A DNA stretch of 64,000 bases from Lachnospiraceae bacterium AC2028 (GTDB taxonomy: Bacteria; Bacillota; Clostridia; Lachnospirales; Lachnospiraceae). The stretch spans positions 1 through 64,000 of the forward strand of contig JNJD01000014.1 of NCBI GenBank assembly GCA_000702685.1, read 5' to 3'. Made by a program: the position numbers and the translations under genes. The first letter of the stretch is position 1; every line of letters begins with the position of its first letter. The notes below the pieces were generated by a model. The model was given only the letters and a program-made list of their open reading frames with translations, did no database searches and was not told the DNA's origin. Positions 1 through 9,400 of the stretch are shown in pieces.

Positions 1-292
1 TGCGAACCCATTGACGAAGAGCCCCAGTATCAATACCATTTCCATAAGCTATGGATTTAATTGAGTTGCCAGCCAAAACTTGATAAACCATAGACAATTT
101 CTCTTCAGGCGTCCAAACCTTATTGAAATTATTGTGCCTTAGAGCATCCGGCCCACAGGCATCCTCAATTCTTACCCATTTTCGAACTGTCCCATGAAAG
201 TTCTCTGCATTAATGCCATTAGGAGTATCGGGCCAAAGTCCTTGACGATACAATTCAACAGCTTTTCTTTTGTAATCATAACTGTAGCGCAT
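1..292 (-). CDS. IS3-family transposase OrfA-like helix-turn-helix protein (partial)
   Basis: Starts at ATG 292 and runs off the window at base 1, giving 97 readable codons without a stop. The N-terminus (MRYSYDYKRKAVELYRQG) is a typical start of an IS3/IS150 OrfA DNA-binding protein. A second helix-turn-helix unit follows from about residue 60 (VWTPEEKLSMVYQVLAGNS, then GALRQWVR). Known role of the family: recognition of the element's ends and regulation of transposition, usually with an OrfB DDE transposase made by frameshifting. A GGAGGG ribosome-binding site (302-307) lies nine bases before the start but inside a hairpin. The visible part shows no damage; whether the whole element is active cannot be seen. 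Confidence 0.75.
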   Translation of the reverse strand, partial: MRYSYDYKRKAVELYRQGLWPDTPNGINAENFHGTVRKWVRIEDACGPDALRHNNFNKVWTPEEKLSMVYQVLAGNSIKSIAYGNGIDTGALRQWVR

Positions 293-333
293 AAAAAAAT
301 ACCCTCCTTACTGGATGTCCAGTAAAGAGGGTA
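293..333 (-). promoter_or_regulatory. Hairpin plus U7 run immediately before the transposase start
   Basis: On the minus-strand transcript, 333-300 forms two 16-base arms (TACCCTC-TTTACTGGA against TCCAGTAA-GGAGGGTA) with one mismatch and a two-base loop. Seven U residues (299-293) follow, then the AUG at 292. The distal arm contains the transposase Shine-Dalgarno sequence. The shape is that of an intrinsic terminator and would also hide the ribosome-binding site, so it probably limits transposase expression from read-through transcripts. Confidence 0.6.
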
Positions 334-404
334 CATATCAAACGCCCGGGGGTTTCTTTTGGTTAAATAAATTATTTGTCATAATATTTATGCACTATTT
401 TGTA

Positions 405-433
405 TTGCGACAGAAACCGATTTACTGTAAAAT
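405..433 (+). promoter_or_regulatory. Candidate promoter for the EF-G-like gene
   Basis: TTGCGA (405-410), a 17-base spacer, then TAAAAT (428-433). It would give a leader of about 65 bases ending in the AGGAGG site before ATG 506. It sits in an AT-rich gap between the IS end and the gene. No riboswitch or other conserved structure was recognised in this gap. Confidence 0.5.
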
Positions 434-505
434 ATGTCTGTGTGATTTTATAAATTTTCAGAATATTTGTAAAATTTGCACAAATACCCAATTTAGGAGG
501 TCCTC

Positions 506-2599
506 ATGAAAGTTTATACCACAGACAAGATCCGCAACGTTGTGCTTCTAGGTCACGGAGGAAGCGGCAAGACCACTCTTGCAGAGAGCTTCGGTTATAT
601 TACAGGTCTTACATCCAGAATGGGGACCGTAGCAGACGGAAATACCATCAGTGATTATGGCAAAGAGGAGCAGAAGCGCGGATTTTCAATTTCCGCCAGT
701 GTAATTCCCGTAGAGTGGGAAGGCACCAAGATAAATTTCATCGACACTCCCGGATATTTCGATTTTGTAGGCGAAGTAGAAGAGGCAGTTTCCGCAGCAG
801 GTGCCGCGATCATCGTTGTAAACGGCAGAAGCGGAGTTGAAGTCGGAACAAGAAAGGCTTGGGATCTTTGCGAAAAGTATAAGCTTCCCAGGATCATATA
901 TGTATCCAACATGGATATCGATACCGCATCCTATCGTCAGGTCATCGAGGATCTGACCGCTCTTTACGGCAAGAAGATCGCTCCTTTCCATCTTCCCATC
1001 AGAAAAGACGAAGAGCTTGTAGGATACGTTAATGTCGTATCCGAGCAGGGACAGCTCTGGCAGGGAAAAGAAGTAGTTCCCACAGAAGTACCCGATTACA
1101 ACAAGCCTTATCTCGAGCAGTACAGAGAGACCCTTATGGAAGCTGTAGCGGAGACTTCCGAGGAAATGATGGACAGATACTTCTCAGGCGAAGTATTCTC
1201 CGATGCCGAGATCAGAGCAGCTCTCAGAGCTACCATCTGTGACGGAAGCATCGTTCCCGTGACCATGGGTTCATCCATCAGCTGCAAGGGTGCATATGCA
1301 CTTCTTGATGATGTCATCAAGTACTTCCCCGGTCCCGATGTCAGAACCGTTGCAGGTATCGCTACCAAGACCGGTGAGATCTACAACTGCGATTATGACT
1401 TCTCCAAGTTCAAGTCGGCTTATATCTGGAAGACCATCGTCGATCCCTTCATCGGAAAGTACAGCCTTATTAAGGTTAACTCCGGTGTTCTTAAGACCGA
1501 TGACCTCATCTACAATATCGATAAGGATGTTGAAGAGAAGATCGGAAGACTTTATGTCCTTCAGGGCAATAAGCCCATCGAAGTTCCCGAGCTCCATGCA
1601 GGAGACCTCGGCGCACTTGCTAAGCTGTCACAGGCACGTACCGGAAACAGCCTTTCAACCAAGGCCAATCCCATCAAGTTCGGTATGTTCGATATCTCCA
1701 AGCCTTACACCTTCATGAGATATAAGCCGAAGGATAAGGCTGACATCGATAAGATCTCCCAGGCTCTTCAGAAGATCGGCCACGAAGATCTTACAATGAA
1801 GAATGTCAATGATGCAGAGAACCATCAGACCCTCCTTTACGGTATGGGCGATATGCATCTCGAGATCATCAAGTCCAGACTTGAGAGCGAGTACAAGGTG
1901 GTCATCGATCTTATGGAACCCAAGGTTGCTTACAGAGAGACCATCAGAGGCACATCCGATGTCGAAGCCAAGTACAAGAAGCAGACCGGCGGACACGGAC
2001 AGTACGGACACGTTAAGATGAAGTTCAGCCCTCTCGGTGAAGAGGATAAGCAGTACGAATTCGATCAGGAAGTTGTCGGCGGTGCCGTTCCCAAGAACTT
2101 CTTCCCCGCAGTCGAAAAGGGTATCTCCGAAGCGGTACAGAGAGGACCTCTTGCGGCATATCCCGTTATCGGTGTAAAGGCAGTTCTTTACGACGGATCC
2201 TACCATCCCGTAGACTCCTCCGAAATGGCATTCAAGACCGCTGCTTCAATGGCATTCAGAGACGGCTTCATGAAGGCTAAGCCCGTTCTCCTCGAGCCCA
2301 TCATGACCCTCAAGGTTACCGCTCCCGATGACAACACCGGTGACGTAATGGGCGATCTCAATAAGAGAAGAGGAAGAGTGCTCGGAATGAATCCCGCAGG
2401 TAACGGAATGACCTGCATCGAGGCCGAGATTCCCGAGAGTTCACTCTTCGGTTACGGAACGGTCATCAGATCCATGACCGCAGGTATGGGCGATTTCTCA
2501 TTCGAGTTCGCAAGATATGAGCAGGCTCCTTCGGACGTTCAGGAAGCTGAGGTTACCGCAAGAGCCCAGAAGGTTGCAGAGGGCAATGTAACCGAATAA
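506..2599 (+). CDS. Translation factor GTPase, EF-G-like paralogue
   Basis: A 697-residue GTPase with full EF-G length and domain order: GTP-binding domain, beta-barrel domain II, and domains III-V. The P-loop is GHGGSGKTT (residues 16-24) and the G3 motif DTPG (80-83). Canonical EF-G has GHIDAGKT and NKMD; here the G4 position reads SNMD (134-137), so Asn and Lys are replaced while Asp is kept. These features place it with the EF-G-2-like paralogue group rather than the essential translocase. Its precise job (auxiliary translocation, ribosome rescue or a regulatory role) is not settled by sequence. It is alone rather than next to rpsL/rpsG/tuf, which also argues against canonical fusA. The start follows a strong AGGAGG site and a stem-loop terminator closes the gene. 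Confidence 0.9.
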   Translation: MKVYTTDKIRNVVLLGHGGSGKTTLAESFGYITGLTSRMGTVADGNTISDYGKEEQKRGFSISASVIPVEWEGTKINFIDTPGYFDFVGEVEEAVSAAGAAIIVVNGRSGVEVGTRKAWDLCEKYKLPRIIYVSNMDIDTASYRQVIEDLTALYGKKIAPFHLPIRKDEELVGYVNVVSEQGQLWQGKEVVPTEVPDYNKPYLEQYRETLMEAVAETSEEMMDRYFSGEVFSDAEIRAALRATICDGSIVPVTMGSSISCKGAYALLDDVIKYFPGPDVRTVAGIATKTGEIYNCDYDFSKFKSAYIWKTIVDPFIGKYSLIKVNSGVLKTDDLIYNIDKDVEEKIGRLYVLQGNKPIEVPELHAGDLGALAKLSQARTGNSLSTKANPIKFGMFDISKPYTFMRYKPKDKADIDKISQALQKIGHEDLTMKNVNDAENHQTLLYGMGDMHLEIIKSRLESEYKVVIDLMEPKVAYRETIRGTSDVEAKYKKQTGGHGQYGHVKMKFSPLGEEDKQYEFDQEVVGGAVPKNFFPAVEKGISEAVQRGPLAAYPVIGVKAVLYDGSYHPVDSSEMAFKTAASMAFRDGFMKAKPVLLEPIMTLKVTAPDDNTGDVMGDLNKRRGRVLGMNPAGNGMTCIEAEIPESSLFGYGTVIRSMTAGMGDFSFEFARYEQAPSDVQEAEVTARAQKVAEGNVTE

Positions 2600-2652
2600 G
2601 ATCCGCAGCGGCGGGGCAATCCGCAGCCGGTCAAAACCCAACGAATATTTTG

Positions 2653-2687
2653 AAAGGCACAGTCAAAAGCTGTGCCTTTCTTTTTTT
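2653..2687 (+). terminator. Rho-independent terminator after the EF-G-like gene
   Basis: A perfect 10-bp stem (AAAGGCACAG, 2653-2662, with CTGTGCCTTT, 2670-2679) has a 7-base loop and is followed by seven T residues (2681-2687). Confidence 0.9.
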
Positions 2688-2688
2688 G

Positions 2689-2768
2689 GAGTCATGGGGG
2701 ACTGTCCCCGTGACTCTTTTTGTATGAACGGGGGAACCGTCCCCCTGTGCACCACAACATCTTGTGGT
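2689..2768 (+). repeat. Cluster of three palindromes, REP-like
   Basis: Three hairpins lie in tandem. At 2689-2716 GAGTCA pairs with TGACTC around a GGGG/CCCC core. At 2730-2745 GGGGGA pairs with TCCCCC. At 2751-2768 ACCACAA pairs with TTGTGGT. The first two share a GGGGGA-n-GTCCCC core and resemble extragenic palindromic repeats seen in many Clostridia. The first is followed by five T residues and could back up the terminator just upstream. Confidence 0.55.
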
Positions 2769-2784
2769 TTATGCACTGTTTTCC

Positions 2785-2813
2785 TTGCGTTTGAAGGTCT
2801 TATGACATATAAT
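2785..2813 (+). promoter_or_regulatory. Promoter of leuS
   Basis: TTGCGT (2785-2790), a 17-base spacer and a perfect TATAAT (2808-2813). The implied leader of about 40-50 bases is too short for the T-box that often controls aminoacyl-tRNA synthetase genes in Firmicutes. Confidence 0.75.
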
Positions 2814-2862
2814 TAAAGAAATTATGGGTTTTTGTGCCCTTTTTTACGAGGAGATTAATAAA

Positions 2863-5277
2863 ATGGCGTCAGTTTATGATCATCACGAGGTAGAGTCCAA
2901 GTGGCAGAAGGTATGGGATGATGAGAAAGCCTTTGCCGCACCTAACGATTATTCCAAGCCCAAATATTATGCGCTTGTTGAGTTCCCCTATCCTTCGGGA
3001 CAGGGCCTTCATGTAGGACATCCCCGTCCCTACACGGCTCTTGATATTGTTGCAAGAAAGCGCCGTATGCAGGGATATAACGTTCTTTTCCCCATGGGCT
3101 GGGATGCATTCGGACTTCCCACAGAGAACTATGCCATCAAGAATAAGATCCATCCCAAGATCGTGACCAAGAATAATGTTGCCCGTTTCAAGGAGCAGCT
3201 CCATTCCATCGGTTATTCGTTCGACTGGGACAGAGAAGTCAATACCACCGATCCTAATTACTATCACTGGACCCAGTGGATATTCCTCAAGCTCTTCAAT
3301 GCCGGACTTGCTTACAAGACCCAGATGCCCATCAACTGGTGCACATCCTGTAAGGTCGGTCTTGCGAACGAAGAGGTAGTCAACGGTGTCTGCGAAAGAT
3401 GCGGAGCTCCCGTAGTCCGTAAAATGCAGAGCCAGTGGATGCTGAAGATCACAGAGTATGCTGATAAACTCCTCGAAGGACTCGAAGACGTCGATTATAT
3501 CGAGCGCGTCAAGACCCAGCAGAGAAACTGGATCGGACGTTCCACCGGTGCCGAGGTTGATTTCAAGCTCACCGGAACGGATGATAAGCTCACCGTTTAT
3601 ACCACTCGTCCCGATACTCTTTTCGGTGCCACCTACATGGTAATGAGCCCCGAGCATCCCTATATCGAGAAGTACAAGGACCGCATCACCAATTATGATG
3701 AGGTCGTCAAATACAGAGAAGAAGCATCCAGAAAGTCCGATTTCGAGAGAACCGAGCTTGCGAAGGATAAGACCGGCGTATGCCTCAACGGACTTACCGC
3801 GATCGATCCCGTCAACGATAAAGAGATCCCCATCTGGATATCCGACTATGTACTCATGAGCTACGGAACCGGTGCCATAATGGCGGTTCCCGCGCACGAT
3901 GAAAGAGACTGGGAATTTGCGAAGAAGTTCGATCTTCCCATCATCGAGGTTGTTGCAGGCTCCGACAAGCCCGTTACCGAGCAGGTTTACACCGATGTTG
4001 CCGAAGGCAAGCTTGTCAATTCCGGATTCCTTGACGGCCTTTCCGTCGCCGAAGCGAAAAAGAAGATCACCGAATTCCTCGAAGAAAAGGGCATCGGACA
4101 TGCCAAGGTAAACTTCAAGCTCCGTGACTGGGTATTCTCCAGACAGCGTTACTGGGGCGAGCCCATTCCCATCATCCACTGCGATAAGTGCGGATATGTT
4201 CCTCTCAAGGAAGAGGATCTTCCTCTCGAACTTCCCGAGGTTGAAAGCTATCTTCCCGGAGACAACGGCGAATCACCTCTTGCCGCTATGGATTCCTGGG
4301 TAAATGTAACATGTCCCTGCTGTGGCGGCCCCGCAAAGAGAGAGACCGATACTATGCCTCAGTGGGCAGGATCTTCATGGTATTTCCTCAGATATATCGA
4401 TCCTCACAATGACAAGGAACTTGCATCACAGGAAGCTCTTAAATACTGGCTTCCCGTTGACTGGTATAACGGAGGAATGGAGCATACGACCCTCCACCTT
4501 CTCTATTCGAGATTCTGGCACAGATTCCTTTACGACCAGGGTGTCGTTCCCACCAAGGAGCCCTATGCAAAGCGTACTTCTCACGGCATGATCCTCGGAT
4601 CCAACGGTGAGAAGATGTCCAAGTCCCGCGGTAATGTCGTCAATCCCGATGACATCATCGATGAATTCGGTGCAGATACTCTCAGAACCTATGAGATGTT
4701 CATAGGTGCTTTCGACCAGGCAGCAAACTGGAGCATGGAAGGCGTTCAGGGCTGCAGAAGATTCCTCGACAGAGTATGGAAGCTCCAGGATATCGTCACC
4801 GACGGTGATGATTATTCCAAGGATTTCGAAGTCAGGATCCACCAGACCATCCGCAAGGTGTCCGGTGATTTCGAGACTCTTAAGTACAATACCGGTATCG
4901 CTGCGCTCATGGCTCTTATCAATGACTTCTACAAGGTCGGTAAGATCACCAAGGGCGACCTGAAGGTATTCCTCCAGCTTCTCAATCCCGTAGCTCCCCA
5001 CATCACCGAAGAGCTCTGGGGCATCGAAGGATTCGAGGGAAGAGTATACCAGTCCAAGTGGCCAGAGTTTGATGAGGCAAAGTGTGTAGAAGCACGCATC
5101 ACCATCGCCGTTCAGGTACTCGGAAAGCTCCGCGGAACCTTCGAAGAGGACAGAAATGCCTCCAAGGAGACCATGATCGCAAGAGCCAAGGAGACCGTTC
5201 CCAAGTATCTCGAGGGAAAAGAGATCGTAAAAGAGATCTATGTTCCCGGAAAGCTCGTTAACTTCGTTGTAAAATAA
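2863..5277 (+). CDS. leuS: Leucyl-tRNA synthetase
   Basis: An 804-residue class I synthetase that charges tRNA-Leu in the cytoplasm. The HIGH-type motif is HVGH (residues 50-53) in [20 protein letters not shown] is intact at 584-588. The CP1 editing region lies between them, including [14 protein letters not shown] and the [15 protein letters not shown] segment. Zinc-binding-type cysteine pairs (CTSCKVG and CERCG) are present. Length matches bacterial LeuRS. ATG 2863 is chosen over the in-frame ATG 2824 because GAGGAG lies just before 2863, and the protein then begins as LeuRS normally does. The sortase gene follows after six bases, so the two may share a transcript. Confidence 0.97.
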   Translation: MASVYDHHEVESKWQKVWDDEKAFAAPNDYSKPKYYALVEFPYPSGQGLHVGHPRPYTALDIVARKRRMQGYNVLFPMGWDAFGLPTENYAIKNKIHPKIVTKNNVARFKEQLHSIGYSFDWDREVNTTDPNYYHWTQWIFLKLFNAGLAYKTQMPINWCTSCKVGLANEEVVNGVCERCGAPVVRKMQSQWMLKITEYADKLLEGLEDVDYIERVKTQQRNWIGRSTGAEVDFKLTGTDDKLTVYTTRPDTLFGATYMVMSPEHPYIEKYKDRITNYDEVVKYREEASRKSDFERTELAKDKTGVCLNGLTAIDPVNDKEIPIWISDYVLMSYGTGAIMAVPAHDERDWEFAKKFDLPIIEVVAGSDKPVTEQVYTDVAEGKLVNSGFLDGLSVAEAKKKITEFLEEKGIGHAKVNFKLRDWVFSRQRYWGEPIPIIHCDKCGYVPLKEEDLPLELPEVESYLPGDNGESPLAAMDSWVNVTCPCCGGPAKRETDTMPQWAGSSWYFLRYIDPHNDKELASQEALKYWLPVDWYNGGMEHTTLHLLYSRFWHRFLYDQGVVPTKEPYAKRTSHGMILGSNGEKMSKSRGNVVNPDDIIDEFGADTLRTYEMFIGAFDQAANWSMEGVQGCRRFLDRVWKLQDIVTDGDDYSKDFEVRIHQTIRKVSGDFETLKYNTGIAALMALINDFYKVGKITKGDLKVFLQLLNPVAPHITEELWGIEGFEGRVYQSKWPEFDEAKCVEARITIAVQVLGKLRGTFEEDRNASKETMIARAKETVPKYLEGKEIVKEIYVPGKLVNFVVK

Positions 5278-5283
5278 TGCCTT

Positions 5284-6456
5284 ATGGGTAAGATCGTAAT
5301 AATCGAAGGGCGGAAATTCGAAGGCGACGCCCAGATAGCCGCGGCAAATGCGGACAAGGCGGCCATTGACAAGATCAAAGCGTCGATGGACCATATGTCG
5401 CTTTCGGATCTGAAGCTCCTTTCCCGAAAACTTCATAGCGGAAGGATAAACTTCGGTACGGACCTGGGCAGGGATTTCATGGAAGAGATCGACGATACCA
5501 TCGATAAGATGGAAAGATCCGAAAAATCTTCCGATGAAAAGAGTGAGATCCGTGTCAGCAAAAAGAAATCCTCCGACAAGGTCAAAAAGACCAATTCGGA
5601 TGATGATATAGAAAAACAGGCCAGGAAGATACTCGAACAGCAGGAAAAGACCCGCAGGATAATTCTTTTTGCATCTCTTTTCGTTGCTGCTGCCTGCATT
5701 CTGTACATTGCGATCTACAACATAGCCAAGAACAGATCCGACAGGACAACTGACCTGCTAAGTAATCTCGTAGAACGAGCATCTACAGAGGGTCAGTCCC
5801 AGACCCAGGGAACCGAGGAATCCGGCACTCCGATTATCCATTATGTGGACGAAGAAGAGGTCCCGGATATACTTCCTGAATATATTGATGCATACAATAA
5901 GAATAAAAGGCTAATCGGATGGCTCGAAATAGCCGATATAAATGGAGAGCCCTTTTTAAGCTATCCTGTAATGCAGACAGATGATAATGAATATTATCTG
6001 ACTCACAATACGGATCAGCAGAATGACAAAAATGGCAGTATTTTCATGGATTGCAACTGCGATGCGATCAAACCTTCCGACAATCTGATACTTTACGGTC
6101 ATCATATGCAGAGCGGAAGGATGTTCGGCAATCTGGTCAAATATGAGGATTATAACTTTTATCTGACCCATCGCATCATCAAGTTCGACACAATCTATGA
6201 ACACGGTGAATATGAGGTCATGTATGCGTTCAGGACCTCCCTTAAGACCGAGGATGATATTTCGTTCAAATATTATCAGTTCATAGATGCCAACGGAGCC
6301 GAGGAATTCAATTCCTATATGAACGAGATGGCTTCAATGGCGTTATATGATACCGGTGTTACCGCAGTGTGGGGAGATCATCTGCTCACGCTGTCAACCT
6401 GTGATTATGAAGAGAAGAACGGCCGATTTGCAGTAGTGGCCAGAAGAATAGAGTAA
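5284..6456 (+). CDS. srtB: Class B sortase with cytoplasmic N-terminal extension
   Basis: A 390-residue membrane transpeptidase that would attach surface proteins to peptidoglycan. Residues 1-125 are charged, predicted cytoplasmic and not recognised. One membrane segment spans about 126-147. The catalytic domain follows with His273 (LYGHHM), Cys373 (TLSTCDYE) and Arg381 (GRFAVVARR), the sortase triad. The WLEIADINGEPFLSYPV stretch before it is typical of class B enzymes. The unusually long intracellular part is odd, since most SrtB proteins start close to the membrane anchor. The next gene encodes a wall protein with a TPKTAD sorting motif, a likely substrate. No strong ribosome-binding site is visible, and translation may be coupled to leuS. 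Confidence 0.9.
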   Translation: MGKIVIIEGRKFEGDAQIAAANADKAAIDKIKASMDHMSLSDLKLLSRKLHSGRINFGTDLGRDFMEEIDDTIDKMERSEKSSDEKSEIRVSKKKSSDKVKKTNSDDDIEKQARKILEQQEKTRRIILFASLFVAAACILYIAIYNIAKNRSDRTTDLLSNLVERASTEGQSQTQGTEESGTPIIHYVDEEEVPDILPEYIDAYNKNKRLIGWLEIADINGEPFLSYPVMQTDDNEYYLTHNTDQQNDKNGSIFMDCNCDAIKPSDNLILYGHHMQSGRMFGNLVKYEDYNFYLTHRIIKFDTIYEHGEYEVMYAFRTSLKTEDDISFKYYQFIDANGAEEFNSYMNEMASMALYDTGVTAVWGDHLLTLSTCDYEEKNGRFAVVARRIE

Positions 6457-6499
6457 CATTCTGTTAGGCCTTTGACCGGGCCATGGAGGATCATCACTC

Positions 6500-9400
6500 A
6501 TGAATAAACCGAAGAGAAGAATCAAGAAATCTGTCCGTAAGACAGTTGGTGCACTTTTCCTCGCATCGAGCGTTATAGTGGCAGCGATCCCCACCACCAG
6601 TTATCAGGGCGGTGCTACCGAGGCTGCAACATTTACTGATGCTCCCGATTATGCTCTCAGGTATGAGCTGGGTCAGGCTTCCGGCCTGAGTTCGACCGAC
6701 AGCAGAAAATCGACTGTTGATACACTTCTTACTTCATCCAATACATCTGTTCCTTTCATCAAACCGGTTGCATCTTTGGGCAATCCCGATGATATTACCG
6801 ATGTCACCGTTTACACTTCCGAGGACAGCCTTTATCAGTTTGCGTATGTTTCGATGGAAGGCCGTCAGAACGAGGACGGTAACGAAAAGTTCGCATTCAT
6901 CCTCAAATACAATACTCCCGGTTCGCTTCCAAACGGTCAGCTTACCATTCCCAATACCGTAGATGCTTACCTTGCATATAATACCAACGACGGATCATCG
7001 ACCGCTGCCAATGTTGCCGTAGGTAAATCCGGTAATTATCTTTTCTATGAAGAGACCAGGGAAGTTACCGATTATGATGTAACAGGCAATGTAACGGGAA
7101 CCCATACTGAGTATGCATACCGTCCCTGCTATGCATCCGCACGTTCGGATTGGGCAGGTATCGCTGATGAGAACCTTTACTGGTTCGATACCACCGATAT
7201 GAGACCGGGTACCGATTATACCAATGAATTTTCCGCAACTCAGCCCTCACATCTGACCCAGGTAGGAACCGATCAGGCTCACCAGAGAATTTCAAATGCA
7301 CCCGTAAGGTTCATCGCAAACCAGTATATTGAAGTTGATTCTACGGGTAACCTTCATATCAAGAAGATAACCGATTCTTCCCAGGGTATCTTTTCCGGAA
7401 ACGGAAATATACAGCATCTCACCACCGGTGGAAATCTGAACGGTATCGGTGACTATGCTTTCTATGCCTGCACCGGTCTTCAGAGCTTTAAATTTTCCAA
7501 CGGTCTCAGTGCGATCGGAAATCATTCGTTCGAATACTGCTCAAGTCTGAAAGAGATAGATATTCCGGGTGACACCAATCTGCGTGTCATTGGTGCATAC
7601 GCATTCAAGAACTGTACAACACTTCAGTCATTCACCGTTCCCACTTCGGTTTCTCTTCTCTGTGACGGAGTGTTCCAGAATTGCGGACACATGTCCTCCT
7701 GTACTTTGTACGGTACTGATGTCGCATCTTCCGCACTCAGATACCTCGGAAACGGTGTGTTCTACGGATGCAGCGATCTTACCGAACTTGAATTCCCCGA
7801 GTATTACACCGAATCGGATGTCAATATATCCAATTTCAAGAATTGCTACAGTCTCGAGAAGATCATTACTCATAATACCGAGATGGACTTCATCGATGAC
7901 AGTGAAGAAACGCAGAACGATAAAATTCCTTTTACATTCCAGGACTTCCTTGGTGACCTGTCTCCCAACTTCTATATGGCGGGAGTTGAGACAGGTACTG
8001 CCGCACAGGAAACTGCTGAGGCTAAGTGGGGACTTGTTCACCAGACCTGCAGGGATAATCATATAGCGTATAACTATATTCCCACTGATTATTTTGAGAA
8101 GACAATTACCGAGGAAGGCGGCGGAACTGCCAGATATCTTGTTGACGGAAATAATAATCTCGAATTCTGCGATGTAAAGGGCACCGTATATACACTTAAT
8201 CTGCCTGAATACATCGGTCCCAATTATATCAAAGCGATCGGAGACGGAGCGTTTGCCAATAAATGCTCTCTGGTTCTGGTATCCATTCCTTCCACTATTG
8301 AATCGATCGGAAAAGAAGCATTTAAAGGATGCCATAATCTCCAGTATGTATATTTTGATACGGATACCGTCACGATAGGAGATGATGCATTTGCCACTCA
8401 GGATACTTCCGCTCACAGTGACGATTGTGTTCACGGTACCGGTTTTACCGGCGGAAAGCAGACAATCAACATAGATGGAAGAACATTTGAATTATATGAT
8501 CAGGCTCATATGACAACATCAAGTAATAAGCCGGCAATTCAGTTATATTTTGTCGGAACCATTGATTCGAATGCTGAGCCATACAAATATGCGATGAGCC
8601 TTCGCGGAAAGTATAGTTATGGTTCTCAGACACGTTCTTTTATTCGATTTTTGTCTGGGTATCCTACATGTCAGGAAATTGAGTTTGTTCTTGATTCTGA
8701 TTTGGGGGACACCGGTAAAGCAACTCTTGTAGATTTCCCCATCAAATCCGATACCAGCGACCTTTATAATCCAAACAACCCCAAGACTTCTTATCTGACC
8801 CTTGAGCAGAAAGACGCGATACATTATGCCGAGACAGATTACAATAATGGTCAGGCTACTGAGGATCAGGTTGCATTCCTGAATGCCACTAAGAATCTTG
8901 TGGTTCCTCTCGGAGTTGATGCGATCAAGGACGGATTATTCCACGATAAGACAACACTGGCATCCGATGCTATGGAGGTTACTCTTTATGGAATCGATGT
9001 GATCGAAGCGGAATATTCCATCGCAGATCCCGCAACCGCAACGGATGATAACGGAGATGTATGTCCTCCCGTTGTTACCATCGATCCCGATAAGTCCGAT
9101 TTTGCGGGATGCCCTAACCTTCTTTCCGTAACACTTAAGGGCGATGCCCAAAAGACCATTCAGGACGGTGCATTCTATGATTGCGACGGCCTGACCGATT
9201 TTGAAGCATATTGCCCCATCGACCGCATTGGTCAGAATGCTTTCGGTAATGATGCCGCACTTAAGACATTCACCACACTCAGCACCGTAGGAACGATCGC
9301 AGATCATTGCTGCACCGGAGATCCTCTCCTTGAGACAGTTGCTCTTAACGGCGGAGTCCAGTCAATCGAAAAGCATGCGTTCGAAGATTGTGTAGCCCTT

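Larger units (their letters stand above)
1..335 (-). mobile_element. End of an IS3-like insertion sequence, cut by the window start
   Basis: The segment holds the 5' part of an IS3-type transposase gene on the minus strand plus the element's probable terminal sequence. Read on the minus strand the end begins TGTACCCTC at 335, and IS3-family ends commonly start with TG. The outer boundary at 335 is inferred from that rule. The other end, the orfB part and the target duplication lie outside the window, so family assignment rests on the protein and this one end. Confidence 0.6.

Noticed and set aside
315-509. Open frame of 64 codons before the EF-G-like gene
   Set aside because: No ribosome-binding site, no recognisable sequence, begins inside the IS end and covers the likely EF-G promoter.
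2814-2862. T-box leader before leuS
   Set aside because: Only about 50 bases separate the -10 box from the start; no room for a specifier stem and antiterminator.
2869-4179. Long open frame (436 codons) antisense to leuS
   Set aside because: It mirrors the codon bias of a certain gene; no ribosome-binding site and no protein-like motif pattern.
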